Notes: generated from the letters alone by a model not told the origin. DNA of 64,000 nucleotides from Membranipora membranacea (GCA_914767715.1 OU612067.1:18543001-18607000), one strand, 5' to 3'. Positions 16,201 through 28,942 are shown, counted from the first letter of the stretch. Numbers and translations: made by a program.

Positions 16201-19200
16201 TAGAGCTACCCACTGTTTAGCTGATGATGAGGATTGATTAGGATCTACTAATAAAGCTGTCTCTCTGTATGTCACTAAACCCCAGTTCTCCATAGCACCT
16301 GTTATATTGTAAGGTTGGAAAATGACTAGAAGCACTCACAAAATAGTAGAAAATCTTGGATAGTTCGAATAATTTAGCAGGTAGTGATTAAAAATGTTCA
16401 TTTCCCTTCTGAATTAGGTCTGCATTCTGTTTGTCAACTGTGATATATATTACAATATTTTGAAATATACAATCTATTGCACATTCAAATGGAGATGTGA
16501 GATCGATAAGCTGGCAAAAATCAGATAACAAACAATCTACACACCTCCTATGTCATGTTGGATAACAAATTAAGAGTAGGTCATTGTCATTCTGCGCATG
16601 CTCAGCTCTGGGCATGAGCTGATCTCTGCAAAATTGAGTCTCGGAATTCCGAAGCCATCTGATTGGCTACCTGCTCTGGTGACATACTCCCCAAAGCGTG
16701 CGGGTTTGTTATTAATAGTTATCCTCTCTTGTCATTATTAGCTGATTTTGATTGACAGTTTGTGCAGGGGATATCCCATTTCCCCTTTCCAAAGTTGCAA
16801 TCAGAACCCAAACTAAACTCATTGTTCTTGCACATGCGCAAATTCAAGTCACGCATGATGCATACTTAGCCTTACGACACCTGATTTGTGGTAATGATAG
16901 CCTAGTTTATCAGTGATCTACATGCCCAGTCAGATCACGAGAGTCAGTATGGGTCATTGTAAATGAATGGTCCTGTCGTATTTTACCTGCAGCAAAGTCA
17001 GCTATGGCAATAAGATCCATCTTAGGAAGAGGGTAGGCAATTCCAAAATATTCCTTGTAGAACGGTAATGTCTTTTTTGCAACCTTCAAAATGTGAAACA
17101 TACATGACAAGTAGCCCTATTTGGTAGGGTAGGGTAGGGTAGGGTAGGGTAGGGTAGGGTAGGGTAGGGTAGGGTAGGGTAGGGTAGGGTAGGGTAGGGT
17201 AGGGTAGGGTAGGGTAGGGTAGGGTAGGGTAGGGTAGGGTAGGGTAGGGTAGGGTAGCACCAGCTATTTGGACTGATTACTACCCTATGAGACCAGATGA
17301 CCATATAACCGCTCTTGCACCTATAAACTTAGTGCAGTTTTATTCGCTTAGTTCGCTGTCATGAGGTCTAGTTTTCAACCTATTCTAACAAATCACAAAT
17401 CACTTTCTTACATAACAACATTCTGTGAAACACTTACTAGAATTTGGCCAATAATAGTTATTGCAAAATAATACAAAGAAATCTTGTAGAAATCTGTAGA
17501 GAGCTTCGGCGGCTGGGGTGTTGCCCCGGGACGCCAGCAGGAGTCTTTCAGAGTTCCCTCAGACTAACCCAACGCGCAAGGCGATGCACCACCAGATATA
17601 GAACCCGGTCAACTTGTCATGTATGATGTGAAAACCAAAGACGTAAGTATACTCTACCATCGCTACCATTAAATTAAAAAAGCATGTTCAACAAATATTA
17701 CATTGACACAGATATTCATGATAACTATAAGCACAGAACATGTTTGCTCGTAGGCTAATATAGAGGATTAAATCATTTAAGAGTAAGTTAATTGAAGATT
17801 CTCACCTCGAGAGCAAAAGTACCCTGCTCAGATTTGCCTACAGGTGTATATACTCTGATGAGTACACCATCACTATCCTTATCCTCCACATAATCATATT
17901 CTCCCACCACAAACGCCAGCAGGTATGTAGACATGATGGGTGTTTGTCCGAAGGTTATAGATACCAAGTTACCTTCCATATCTTTTCTTCCCGTCTCAGG
18001 CTGTTAATATCACAACATGCAGTAACATGACACCATGGAGCCTGACAAAATTTTGCAATTTTGCTTTATATCACATTCAGTGGACAATCAAAATCCACAC
18101 CAGAGTTAAATCAAACTTGATTTTGGTTTTACGCATTGACATAAGAAAAATTAAATATTCTCAATGCTCAGGTAATAACCAACCTGTGACAATGAGATGA
18201 GAGGGAACGGGTAGTTCCAGACCAGATACATGTCAAATAGATTGAAAATTGAATTTCAAATCATTTTCTTGAGATTTAATTTTGTGTTAATTATACAAAA
18301 TCGAGGAGGGTAGATTCGATTCATGTTATTGTACAGTATGATTCTAAACACACACTAATTTGCACATACATGATCACTATAAAACTTACCATGTTGGAAA
18401 GAGCAACTTTATCTTTGGGGACAACCAGGGTGACATCAAAAGTAGCTTTACAGGCTGGTTCGTCCCAGCATGGCATCGCCCTTCTAGCATCAGTCGACTA
18501 CAAACATTAAAAAATTAATTTTGAAAAAATACAGATACTTAAGCAATAACAGTTCAAATTGTCATGTTAAATTCAACGCGTAAAAGTAGCTTGTTATTGC
18601 ATAGTTTAAACGTTTAGTAATGGACAATTTTATAATATTATCTCATGATTTTCCCGACTTTGCTATCGTTATCTTATCAGTTGTTATCAGGCACAGTTAT
18701 AATAACGATAGCTATACCTCATGTACCAAGACTCACACAGAACATGGTGGCTGCGCCATATTTGACACTTCCATCTTTTGGATCAGGATGCTTAGTTCTG
18801 TATAAAGCTTTCAAGTTGTCTGTGACAATACCAGTATAATCTAAACTGATGACATAATCAGTGCCAACCTACAACATTGGACCACACACATACTACATAA
18901 GACCACCCACAATCATAGTATATAAGACCACCCACATACCTCAAACTGAGTGACAGCTGCGTGTCTTGTCTCACCACTTGGTGTCATATACTTAGTTCTA
19001 TAAAAACCTTTCATCTTATCATTGAGACATCCGGTAAACACCATGCCCAAAGTTGTCTTCCCCACCTAAAAATTTAATAACACCACAATCTAAAATACAC
19101 ATTTCTACCATTTTGGATATGAACAAGTAAAAAGGAATATATCACATGTTGTAATCATTTTTGTTGAGGAAGCAATTTCCATAATAATAATATGATGATT

Positions 19201-22200
19201 TCGTTGGAACTGGTTAAGGTGGGTCCTTTTGCTGCCAAATCAGTTTCACATCAATTCTTCTCCCTATGATATCTATAGATCATGGTGGGGAAGACAACTC
19301 AATTATCATTAGTTACCAACTCTAATGTATCACATGAGAGACGCAGATTGGTTCTAATACTGAAATATAATCTCTATTTGATAATAAATGTAGTGAATAT
19401 GAATATGATGTTTCTTTGACAAGAGGCTGGCTCTTTGACAAGAGGCTGGCACTTCCTCAATACTTCCCTAATGCTTCCTTTTTTACTCAATGATTGACAT
19501 TTGCGGAACATAATTATCCAGTAGATATATTTAGAGTGTTGGAGTACATAACACAGTGTTACAGCTGGTCTGGGTGATCGATTTTGAATTCACAGTTTTA
19601 ATGATGACGTGTATTTTCAGTTGTAAAACTGTTAAAACTACTCACTGGGATTTGTTGTGGGGCGGTAAGCGTGACTATCTCTGCATCAGCATCAAATTCT
19701 ACCTTCAGTGTGACGTCTACAAAAAATGGTTATCAACAGACAGATAGTTACATTCATGGGTTAGGGGAGCATATCTTACCCTCCACAAGCTTATTGACAT
19801 TTATCTTTAGACAAAAAATTCAGTGATGCTACAGCCAACCAAATTTCTCGTAGGCCTCAAGCCGCCTAAGATGGTTTTAACGGAAATATGAATCAATCCA
19901 TAGCATGAAAACTGCCCCATTTTTACTGACATGAATTGAATAAATGAATGAACTGCATCACAAATTGCCATACTGTGTCTTTTACCACCAATCCATGATA
20001 TCGCATCTGTTGTTATCACAAATGAGTAATCAGGAGAGTTAAAGGCCAAGGGTGATAAGATTAGCGAAAGTATCTTGAAATTGTTTCAATTTTCATCTGG
20101 TAGCAATATCACGAGACTAAGTCGCACACAGTTTTAGAGTAGTGTTACCTGTATCATTCAACTTTACTGTTGCAGATTGAATCTCAATATCTGCTGAATT
20201 CATGATTATCACATCTGTAGCTTCCAAAATCTGAATTCATCAAAGAAGAAAGACTGCTAGCAAAGCCTTTATATGAAACTACTATTATAGGAGATATTTT
20301 GTATGTTCAAAAGTGAGAAACTGAAAATCATTGGCTCAATGCCGTATTGAGCTTGAATTACATTTTTTACATGATTTCAAGACAAGGACACATCAATAAG
20401 AACACTACACCTTATCTTAGTCGTAGATTGTATAATGTATACTACATATGTGTATATTATGTTACCTCCACTGAAATTGTTTCGCTGCCCTTGAAGGTAA
20501 ATGCCTCTAGATCTGGTGTCAAAGTAACATTGTAGTTTGAAGGGACAATCTCTTTAGGTAACCGTTTGAATGCTTTCTTTTCCGCCATATTGTCACTGAG
20601 TTGGTTTACAGTACTATAAGGGGCTGCTGGGGTACAGTTACTAAAATGCAAAAAGAGTTGAAAATAGAGGACAATTAAGTCAGTAATCGATTAAATTCTC
20701 AGAGTTCATGGCTTGTTGCGCAATGGCCAAAAAGACCTCGGAGCGCTGATATATATTATAGGCCTGTCTGACCCTCCACAAGGTCGTGGAAATTCATGTA
20801 TGTCTATAGGATACATTTCATCTGTTTGATATGTCCAATCGTTCAGTGATGCTACAGCTGACCGCTGGTAAAACTTTTATCATGCAGTTTGCCTGGGCTT
20901 TAGATAGCTCTTACTGTGACGCCAACCATTGCGTTACGTTAAAGCTGCCAGATATTTAGCTAGATCCAATTACCGAATCAGAGTTATATACTGATTGAAC
21001 TTCATCAGAAAGTGCCATCCTATGTATTTTATCAACAATTTCCATGAATTCATATCAGAGACTCATTGAGACATAATGTTTATGATTCGTGGCTGGCAGC
21101 TCAATATAATGGGCACTGTCGCTGCTATTCTGATCCTGCATATAGCATGCCCATTTATAAAAGACAACACCTTGTAGTATTTAAAAACAATCAAGTCCCA
21201 TCACTAATACATTGTCATGAGGCTAGCACCACAATTCACGCAAATAAGACTGACTGCATTCATTTTTGGACGTCGGATGTACAGATCGCAAGGCTAGGCA
21301 AGCTGAGATATATATAACACAATTTAATGTTGACAATAAAATAGCCCCTGACGCACATGACCACAACGCTCACTGGTCATGGACTTTAAGTCGATAGAGT
21401 AACAATTTTATCACAATTTACAACTAGGTAAGCCCACATTGTGTGTCACACTCACAGACTACCGTAGTTGGTGCAAGTCCAGTGGCTAGTGCCACAGTGG
21501 CCTCGACCACTCCAGGGCACTCAACCGCTGGACCCCTCCCTATCCAGATAGGCCCCAGAGACTTACATGACTTTACTTTGATACCATGGTGGGCAAATTA
21601 AAGGTATGTAAGACCTAGGGGCCCATGCCGACCCCCACTCACCCACCAAACAAAGCCTGTCAAGACATGCTAATATATTGCAAACATTGAATTCCATATC
21701 TGGAATAGCATCATTAGCTTTCTTTTGCAAAACAAAGGGCTTGCAAAAATAGCCAGTCCCTAGTAGCAATCTAGAAATGCCCTAATCATCGACACTGTAG
21801 GGGTATAATTACTGTTTGCAACATTGTAAACAAGACAATTTCTCAGGCTAATTATTCATGCTACTAGGGACAGCCGATCAGATAACAGTCAGATGGGTCC
21901 CTGTGTTTAGTGTCCTAACCGTATAACGCTATGATAGTTGATACTATTTCCATTCTAAGAGAAGAATCTAATTCAGTGATTGCAAAGTTCAGTCAGTACT
22001 CCCTGCAAACACACTAAATTTAATCATTCTTGGGAGAGGACTTAGGACAACACTTCAGTGAAAGGTTTTAATGAATATCTGTTTACCTTATTATGTGTCT
22101 AAAAAGGTTTTGATTGTGAGTGTGTTGGAAACAAGGCAAGTTTTGATGTAAGTTGTTGAATTTGGATTGTTTTGATGATGATGATGTGGAATACTGAAGA

Positions 22201-22307
22201 AGCTGTAATGATGATCTAGTTGTTAAATCGTGAATAGGAGGGCTGGCTGTTGAGATAAGCTTTAATGCCTTGTAGCAACCAGAAGAAATGCCTTTGCAGA
22301 GAAACAT
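10276..22307 (-). CDS. NPEPPS: Puromycin-sensitive aminopeptidase (M1 family)
   Basis: Zinc metallopeptidase removing N-terminal residues from peptides; in animals a largely cytosolic enzyme of peptide turnover. Twenty coding exons (5'→3'): 22307–22087, 20640–20466, 20230–20149, 19716–19646, 19065–18940, 18497–18390, 18000–17806, 17083–16987, 16298–16150, 15915–15751, 15419–15315, 14947–14792, 14511–14433, 14093–13960, 13650–13516, 12589–12370, 12036–11837, 11722–11615, 11415–11215, 10416–10276. Phases agree throughout: 955 aa (864 aa from the internal Met at 20588). Motifs: GAMEN from residue 359; HELAH with zinc ligands H395 and H399, catalytic E396; WLNEG with ligand E418; catalytic Y481 in SYSKG. 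The exon encoding HELAH and the exon encoding WLNEG are separated by an intron. The C-terminal ERAP1-like helical domain follows. An extra exon at 18868–18737 is listed separately. Similarity to vertebrate NPEPPS is high along the whole length. Confidence 0.95.
12888..12911. repeat. (TA)n microsatellite
   Basis: About 24 bp of pure TA in an NPEPPS intron. Confidence 0.85.
15175..15220. repeat. Perfect 46-bp palindrome in NPEPPS intron
   Basis: TCACAGAGTAAGG, then (AT)n, then CCTTACTCTGTGA: both arms match perfectly and the AT core is itself self-complementary. It lies in the intron between exons 15419–15315 and 14947–14792. It can form a hairpin in RNA or a cruciform in DNA and may be the core of a palindrome-type mobile element. 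Confidence 0.9.
17125..17256. repeat. (TAGGG)n tract, about 26 copies
   Basis: An essentially perfect pentanucleotide array in the NPEPPS intron between exons 18000–17806 and 17083–16987. On the transcribed (−) strand it reads (CCCTA)n and ends about 40 nt upstream of the splice acceptor at 17085–17084, in the branch-point/pyrimidine-tract zone. The unit is one T short of the animal telomere repeat TTAGGG. The G-rich strand could form quadruplexes. Confidence 0.95.
18737..18868 (-). CDS. NPEPPS: NPEPPS exon 5B (duplicated, probable alternative exon)
   Basis: 44 codons, also phase 0 at both ends, acceptor TTGTAG, donor GTGAGT. It encodes [13 protein letters not shown], then LKALYRTK, and ends AATMFC. 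It aligns with exon 5A across its whole length (shared VG, TG, D, K, YRTK, P, G, A, T, F), so it arose by exon duplication. Only 71 bp separate it from 5A. Either exon alone joins to the next exon in frame; including both would duplicate a structural element in the N-terminal domain. The residues corresponding to Q and E of TQFE are M and C. It has no stop or frameshift and its codons look normal, so it is not an obvious dead copy. Mutually exclusive splicing is the best explanation but is inferred. Confidence 0.8.
18940..19065 (-). CDS. NPEPPS: NPEPPS exon 5A (canonical version)
   Basis: 42 codons, phase 0 at both ends, encoding the strand containing [11 protein letters not shown] and ending AAVTQFE. 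The exon is joined in the canonical transcript to [14 protein letters not shown] of the next exon. The Q and E of TQFE are the M1-family QxE residues that help form the S1 pocket and bind the free N-terminus of the substrate. This version matches the vertebrate protein closely. Confidence 0.9.
19808..20060 (+). repeat. Dispersed repeat family R1, copy A
   Basis: Shares TTCAGTGATGCTACAGCC at its left end, and CACAAATTGCCATACTGTGT near its right part, with the copies at 20841 and 63371. It lies in an NPEPPS intron. The middle is more diverged than in the other two. No ORF. Confidence 0.65.
20841..21065 (+). repeat. Dispersed repeat family R1, copy B
   Basis: Starts TTCAGTGATGCTACAGCTGACC. It shares GCTAGATCCAATTAC, ATATACTGAT and a GCCAT.CTATGTATTTTAT-like block, in the same order, with copy C at 63371. 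It lies in NPEPPS intron 1, about 1 kb from copy A and in the same orientation. Non-coding; a MITE or SINE-like element is likely. Confidence 0.7.
22087..22307 (-). CDS. NPEPPS: NPEPPS exon 1: presequence-like N-terminal extension
   Basis: The open frame starts [19 protein letters not shown] and ends exactly at a consensus donor (AG|GTAAAC). Joining it to the acceptor TTTTAG at 20641 keeps the frame through 20 further residues into [11 protein letters not shown], the conserved NPEPPS start. The extension is about 91 residues, rich in Ser, Thr, Lys, Arg, His and Asn and almost free of acidic residues, as in mitochondrial presequences. Vertebrate NPEPPS also has a longer form with an N-terminal extension before its MPEK start. 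A pyrimidine-rich stretch and TAG directly before the ATG, and a donor-like GTAAGT near 22370, suggest a short 5' UTR intron. Mitochondrial targeting is inference. Confidence 0.7.
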
Positions 22308-22611
22308 CTATCAAATCATTTGATATGGAATGAATGAAAAAAGAGATGGGAAGGAAAAAAGAAACTTACTTGTTTTAGCCACTGCTTAGTGTAGTTTGAA
22401 TCAAATATCCGCTCTCAATTATCGATGTAATGGTTCATATATGAGAGCGATGCAGTAGTCTGACTTGGAAATAGAAACCAGTCATCAAAAGGTTTTCTAA
22501 AGAGTTTTCTTGTATTATTTCAGGGTTCTCAAAGTTATGTCCTCTTGGTCACCAAGTACACAACTCCTCAACTGTCGAAAGCTAGAACCGCTGTCGATTG
22601 CATGGTGGGCT

Positions 22612-22908
22612 AGTCAGACCAAGGAGTTAGTCGCTAACTCAGGCCGTAGTTTAGAGAAAATGGTAGGGGAGGCAATAGTCTGATGCGAGTCAGACGCATC
22701 ACCAGTAAGCTCCTTCCCGAGCAATTTGCGGCATATGATAAGCCAAGCGGAAATCCCGGAGGAGCTGATCAATGAACTCCCTCTATGAGGAAGAGGGAGT
22801 TCATTGAGCTGATTCTGTTATGGATTATTCAATTAGAGTGTTTATAGGCCACTGTATTTAGCTTTCTAGGGGAGACAGGCACTACGGGCCTGTAACTCCT
22901 TGGTCAGA
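22612..22908. mobile_element. Foldback (MITE-like) element candidate
   Basis: About 300 bp flanked by an imperfect terminal inverted repeat (GTCAGACCAAGGAGTTA at the left; its near complement TAACTCCTTGGTCAGAC at the right, sharing the core GACCAAGGAGTTA). Inside is a strong palindrome: AATGAACTCCCTCT, a short loop, then AGAGGGAGTTCATT (about 22772–22806). The palindrome arm is the same motif found at 2179, 41620 and 57372. There is no ORF, so it would be non-autonomous. Confidence 0.55.
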
Positions 22909-25900
22909 CCAGACTACAGTTCAGGTAGTTTGGGTTGTCTGAAACTCTCAGCTCTATGGATGGAGGTGTTCATTGATCTGCTAGATCTGAAAGGTTGGAG
23001 CGAGCACAAGCAGGGAGGGTGAAAGAGAGCGTTTCAAATAACTTCAATAACAAGACTACCTACCAACTAGACTTTTAATGCAAGTTGTTCGATTGTTATA
23101 TATGTATTTTAATAAAAGTATTACCAAATGCACATGGTATATAATTCGAATAAGTTTGTTCCCTCTGGTGTCGGAGGGCTATTGCAAAAGTTTGGTAAAG
23201 AGGCGCAAGAATATCATCACGCCACTAACTTTTATTTTGACAAACATCTGATGGGCCTCACCAGAAATCGTTATTATACTTAAACAATGTCATAGCCATT
23301 GTAAGTATAAAAAATTAGATTATAAAGAAAACAAGCCATAAAAATTCCAAAGTCTCTCTTCTGTAACAGTATTTTTTGACGGGCCAAAATCATAATTAAT
23401 TGAATTTGCTCTGTGGTTTAACCGCCCAGCAGTCATGTAAAAACACATACTAATTTGCTTGTTTAGTTGAAAAAATGTTATGTTTTGTTTATCAGTCTCA
23501 ATTTGTCATGGAAATATATCATCAAAGGGAGGAAAAATTCACATATAATAATGCTGGCGACTAATGATATCATAGCCTTTATACTGTCACAGCATGATCG
23601 ATCTTGATCTTTAACTGTAAGCCATTATTACACAAGTTTAGATTGCAGACATCACAGTATGATAGTGGCCCCAGGCATTCTCCTACGGCCATCTCAAAGT
23701 CACATATTCACAGCTCTCCTAATATTCATTCGTAATATACAGTAGCAGGGAGTATATCTCGGGCTAGAAAAAGGTGAAAACTATAATATGAATTTTTTTA
23801 ATTTTGCGGTGTTATCAGAAGGTGAAAGTATAAGTGAAAGTTAAAGTATGTCCTGAGATATCAAAGTATGTCCTCAGGTATCAATACAGGTAACAAACCC
23901 AACATGTAGACCGATACAGACATGTATCTAGGTAGACTGCAGGATATACTGCAGGATATACCACAGCGACAAAAGTAACTCCGAGGTCACACTACAAGCT
24001 ACATAAAACATGTTTGGTATATCTTCGAAGAAATCCCAAGTTCTACTTGATGCAAAGATCTTTTTTGTCCGATCATAATTTTCTTTGAAACAACACAAAA
24101 ACTGTAGATTGAGAATTAAATTAAAATCAAAACAAAATCATTCCATCCATAATCAAAGCACAATGTCATGTCATCGCGGTCAAAAGCAGAATAAAGCTGA
24201 AAAGATCTTATCTTCTCAGATGACATTGCATTGTTTTAATTAGCAGTTTCTTACAAGTACTCCGGTGATAATAACAACAAGGGAGCTCTAAAAGTCATGT
24301 TTTCCTTTAGGAGAGAAAACTTTGCAAAGATAAAAAGTCAATCACCTATCTATTTACACATCAGTAGTCCGTTATTTTCTTTCTTTGTTTGCTCTGTAAC
24401 ATATTTTAATCTAAGTTTTGTGTCTTTCTCCGGCGTCTAATTGTGAGCCTATTCACAGTTACTATGGCTGCCTGTCACAGTACTATGTTGTATGTTTTTG
24501 TTTAATTTCTTTTGTTATGAGAATTTTTGACTGAAACTGGAAATATGTCATGAGGGATCATTGTCTCACAAAACAGTTATCACTCCCTCAGACTACAACA
24601 TAACACATAGTACATGCAAACCTCATCCTCCCGCTTGATGTCAGGGAGTTTGTTCCAAACTCCCAGGTGACGGGTAAATATTATGAAGTTGCCCTTCCAA
24701 ACTCTTCCCGGCCTTGGTAAGGGAGAAAGTCACATTTTTTTCCTTCAATGGCTTAATATTAATTATGCAGTCTTATAGTGTTCTGTCTCTGTGTGGTGTA
24801 TGCTACATTTTAACTATAATTTGTTTTGATTACTGCTGACCTTAAACTCTATTATGAGCAAAGCCTCATGAATTTTAATTTGAATCGCATTGACATCTCC
24901 GAATTCAATTAAATGGCATTTAATAGATTTCACCTTGCCTTGCGTTCTCATTGAACTTGCCTGCCACCTTTTCATAAATCATAATTATCAATCATCTTAA
25001 ATCCTTATATTGCCAAAACACCACTAATTGACTGAATAAGCTGCCAAATTTCCTGTTCTAAGGCTTCTCAATAAAAGTAACAGTAGCTCTGAGCCCCTTT
25101 GAGCCTATTGTATTGGGTGCTGTAGCAGATTAGGATTGAATGCAGCCTTTGATCATATATTATGCCCTCTCTGATATGCAGTGTTAGAGCTGTACTTGGC
25201 TGATATATAACACTAGAACTGTAGTGCACTGATAGCATAGCATATTGTGTAAAACATAATTGCCGAAAACCTAAATGTCCTAGAAGCTAGACTTACTAGA
25301 CTTACTCAGGGATACATTGCCATCGCTGGCGATGCACTGGGAAGATGTATCATTAAGTCATGTCACATATACCGCAAGATGATAAGACACCACTTAGCTG
25401 CTGATATGGTGGTGTTACTTTGTTTTTATATTTGTTTGACTAGATCCTAACATGTCATTGTACATGGATGGTAGATTAGGGCGTATAATAGACACAGGCA
25501 CTAATTTCAGTTGTCGTCTTCATATAAATCAGTCACATATAGGAAAATGCAGATCTCCCACAATCAGTCTGCCCATCTAAGATTTGTACAATTAGCAACG
25601 GATGACAAGTAACAGGTCTGATAAATTTGAGTATCACACACTTTGTATCATACAATCTGGATCTCTAACCAGGCTCCTACATAGGCTGTACTGTATAAGA
25701 TAACAAATATTTATTGTCTTTTTTCATACCTGATCTTCTTTTGCTGTTGGCCCTGTTGCAAGACCTGGACAGTATAAAATAAGTATGACCATATAGCCTG
25801 TCTATGGTTGCATTCCAATTAAATCAAAAATTGTTCAAAACTCAAATCAAAATCGTCAGTATTTGAAGACAAGAAATTATTAACACATAAGATCTAGTGC

Positions 25901-28900
25901 ATAGTTTCCATTTGCTAGCTGTCTGGGGTTAGAGGTGTGAAACTGACACTTGAGCACTGCCGAACACTGGTGTAAGAGCAATGACCTCACTACAATCTGT
26001 CTAATAATAAACTCCAGGGTAGTCTGCAGATATAAAGGTGACCTTTAATATCAGAACCTGTTGCTGTTTCACAAAGCCATATTTTTTCAGTCATAAAATT
26101 TCAGGATCCTTTTTTTTCGCCAGCATGGCTTTCTTTTTTTCTAAGCACCTATATTATTCCATTTTATGTAAAAAAATAGATACTCCTATGCCGGAGTGAG
26201 CAACATGGGACGTAGCTATTTTGAAAGGAATGACAGAGTAAGTTACTGGTTTGCGTTGTGCAAATTATAATGAATAACTTTATGAGGCTGCATTGTTGGC
26301 TGGTGCATAGTTGTGGGCTCGGTCTACTGTAATGGCTCTGTGACATTGGCTTGTATGAGATATGTTTAAGCCACTCCCCTTTATTGTGTCTGCTCTTGAA
26401 TGGTGGTATACAAATAATTTTGGCAGTATAGGATTATATGTGTTCCAAGTAGAGTGTTGTTATCTTGTATTATTAACTTCTATAATAATACACCTGTCTT
26501 GCTGTTGCTTTTTACAACACAGAAAGAAAATTATTACTGAATATTTGAAGATTTTTTCCTGCAAAGATTTAGGACGTTGATTTGTTAAACCTGCCCCACA
26601 AATCCAGGACAATCTCAAGAGTGGAAGCTTGTTACTCTGAAAACTGCAGCAGAATTAGACTGCTAAGCTTCAGAGTTTCAGGAGAAGAACACAGTACAGA
26701 GGATTTCAAAGATAGACTGAACATTATTATGCTGCCAAAACTATACAGCTGAACTGGATAGTCTTGTTTTGCACTCAAAGTTAGGTAAGTGGGATAGGTA
26801 TCGGCGGCGCAGCAGTCATCATTGTGGTCAGACATATTATAACTCCAATCATCATTTTACACAGGAGCTGAAGAGCTTGATAACTTTGCACAATCGCAAA
26901 AAGTGATAAATTTTCATGAGGTTTTGAAGATATTGAGCTGAAACACAACACAATCAATGCAAATAAAATCTTTAATATTATTCTTTTATCGTCATTGTTA
27001 CATTAGTGAAACTCTAAAGCTTCATGCTTGTATCATAATGCAGAAATTTTGAAATGCTTATCAAGCTTTGCGTTCCCTGCAAGAGCGGCAAACATTTCGA
27101 CAGTCAGGATCACAAGCTTTTGCCAACCAAATCATTAAAGCGAATATGGAATATGCTTTCTTTTATTCAATTAGCTCAGAATTAGTGCGCCATGGATAGC
27201 TTTCAATACACGGGATATAATGTTGAATAAGTTTTTTAAATGGTCATAAATTTACATAGTCAGACAGCAATGAGCTCATTAGGAACGCACAAATGGCTAC
27301 CCAGAAAAGGCATTTTTATGACAGGTATAAACGCACTGAACAGGTTCACTCTTGTGCTATTGAGTTAATCTGGCTAAAGGCAGCAGCGCAACTGTCCGAG
27401 ATAATGGGCAACTCAATATAGAGCTCATTCTTTTGAGTGAGGTTAGGTGTTTGTTTCTATTATAAATCATAACCGAAATGTTACGTTGGATTATTTTCTA
27501 AAACAACTGAGCCCCGATAATTAGCGTGTATAACAAACACTTTGGGCACACCAAAAATGTTCAGTAGTTATCTAATTGACTAATGACACAGTAGCATTTA
27601 TAACCTCGTGTGAACAACCAAAAAGTTTAACTACCAATTTTATTGAAATGTGAAAATAAGGGAGGGAGATTAACATACCTGTACCACTCACATTGAGCTG
27701 ATCCAAATAAGGCTGCAGGTAAACTGGTAAGTTTCACAGTTCAGTAAAAAAGAATACTTGTTCAGCTTATAGTTTACCAGGCTTGCTCCAATCAAAAATT
27801 GACAGACTATGTCTTTTTGCTTTACTCTTCTGATGTTTGATGGCATATCATTTACTTCATAAACCAACACAGGGACATATTATTTCATTCTAATTTTTTT
27901 TGCAGCTCGCAGCGAAAGTGCATCTCTCATATTTTTTTATCTGTGCTGTTTAGAGGAAACTATAAATATTGCTAGGGATCAATACGGCTGATATTTGCGG
28001 GTCCTCCTCATGCCCATTGTTACTGTGGTTCACGTAAAAACAGTTGTTAAGGCCCTCAAGCAGCAGTACAAGGAAACTTTTCAATGTTTGAACAATTGTT
28101 GTTAACTGTCTACCTGAGAATAACCTAAAACAGCGTAAAAAAACAACAATGTATCTACACTAAGAACCCTGCTATTAGCAGTATTTACAAGTCATAATAT
28201 TCAATTAGGTTGGCCCTACAGGCCTTTGATATCTATATGTGATTTGTTTATGTAAGACATGGACACCTAATGTGTGCAATTACATATGGCTACATCCGAA
28301 TTAATTAATAATGGCAGAGCTGTGCTTAAAAAATGTACACTTGCTATACGCTGTCAGCGCAATCTGCCAGGCATGCTAATGACGAAGGATTGACACATGC
28401 TTGGCATTGTGAATCACTACTGCCACATTTAGGATGTGATAAAAAGTTTAAAGGAAGTTTTTATCTGTTGAGTGTATTTTTCAAAAATTGCAGCATCTGT
28501 AACCTTAGACTTTTTTAATATCCCTTTTTTCTAAAATACCACCCATTCAGGAAATTGACAAGTCATTCTTTTCTAGAAATAACTGAGGCACTACGCTGGC
28601 TGTTGCTACATCTAACTTCCTGTAGTGCAGTGTTAAGTCCTTGATGAAGAACACAAGACACACAGTCACATCTGTTTTGGCTAAATGAATAAAACAATTC
28701 CACCTTTGTAAGAATCTGATATGCACTTATGATGCAAATATTTTTGGAGAAAGAGCTGCTATTGTTTTCTTCGGTCCGTAGCTTGTATTGTTTGCTGATT
28801 GTTGATGAATTTAAACAAAAAGAACTGATCCAGTTTGTTAATGAAAAGTAATCGTCTATCACTGAAATCACTGGAGATTTGCTCTAAAAGTCAGACTAGA

Positions 28901-28942
28901 AATCATTCTTGTTGTCCCGTTATCAGTCTCTGGTAATATGAC

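Noticed and set aside
17086..17304. Minus-strand ORF of repeated TLPYP units
   Set aside because: It is simply the translation of the (TAGGG)n microsatellite within an NPEPPS intron.
28563..28871. 102-codon minus-strand ORF
   Set aside because: No family resemblance or supporting exons; possibly chance.
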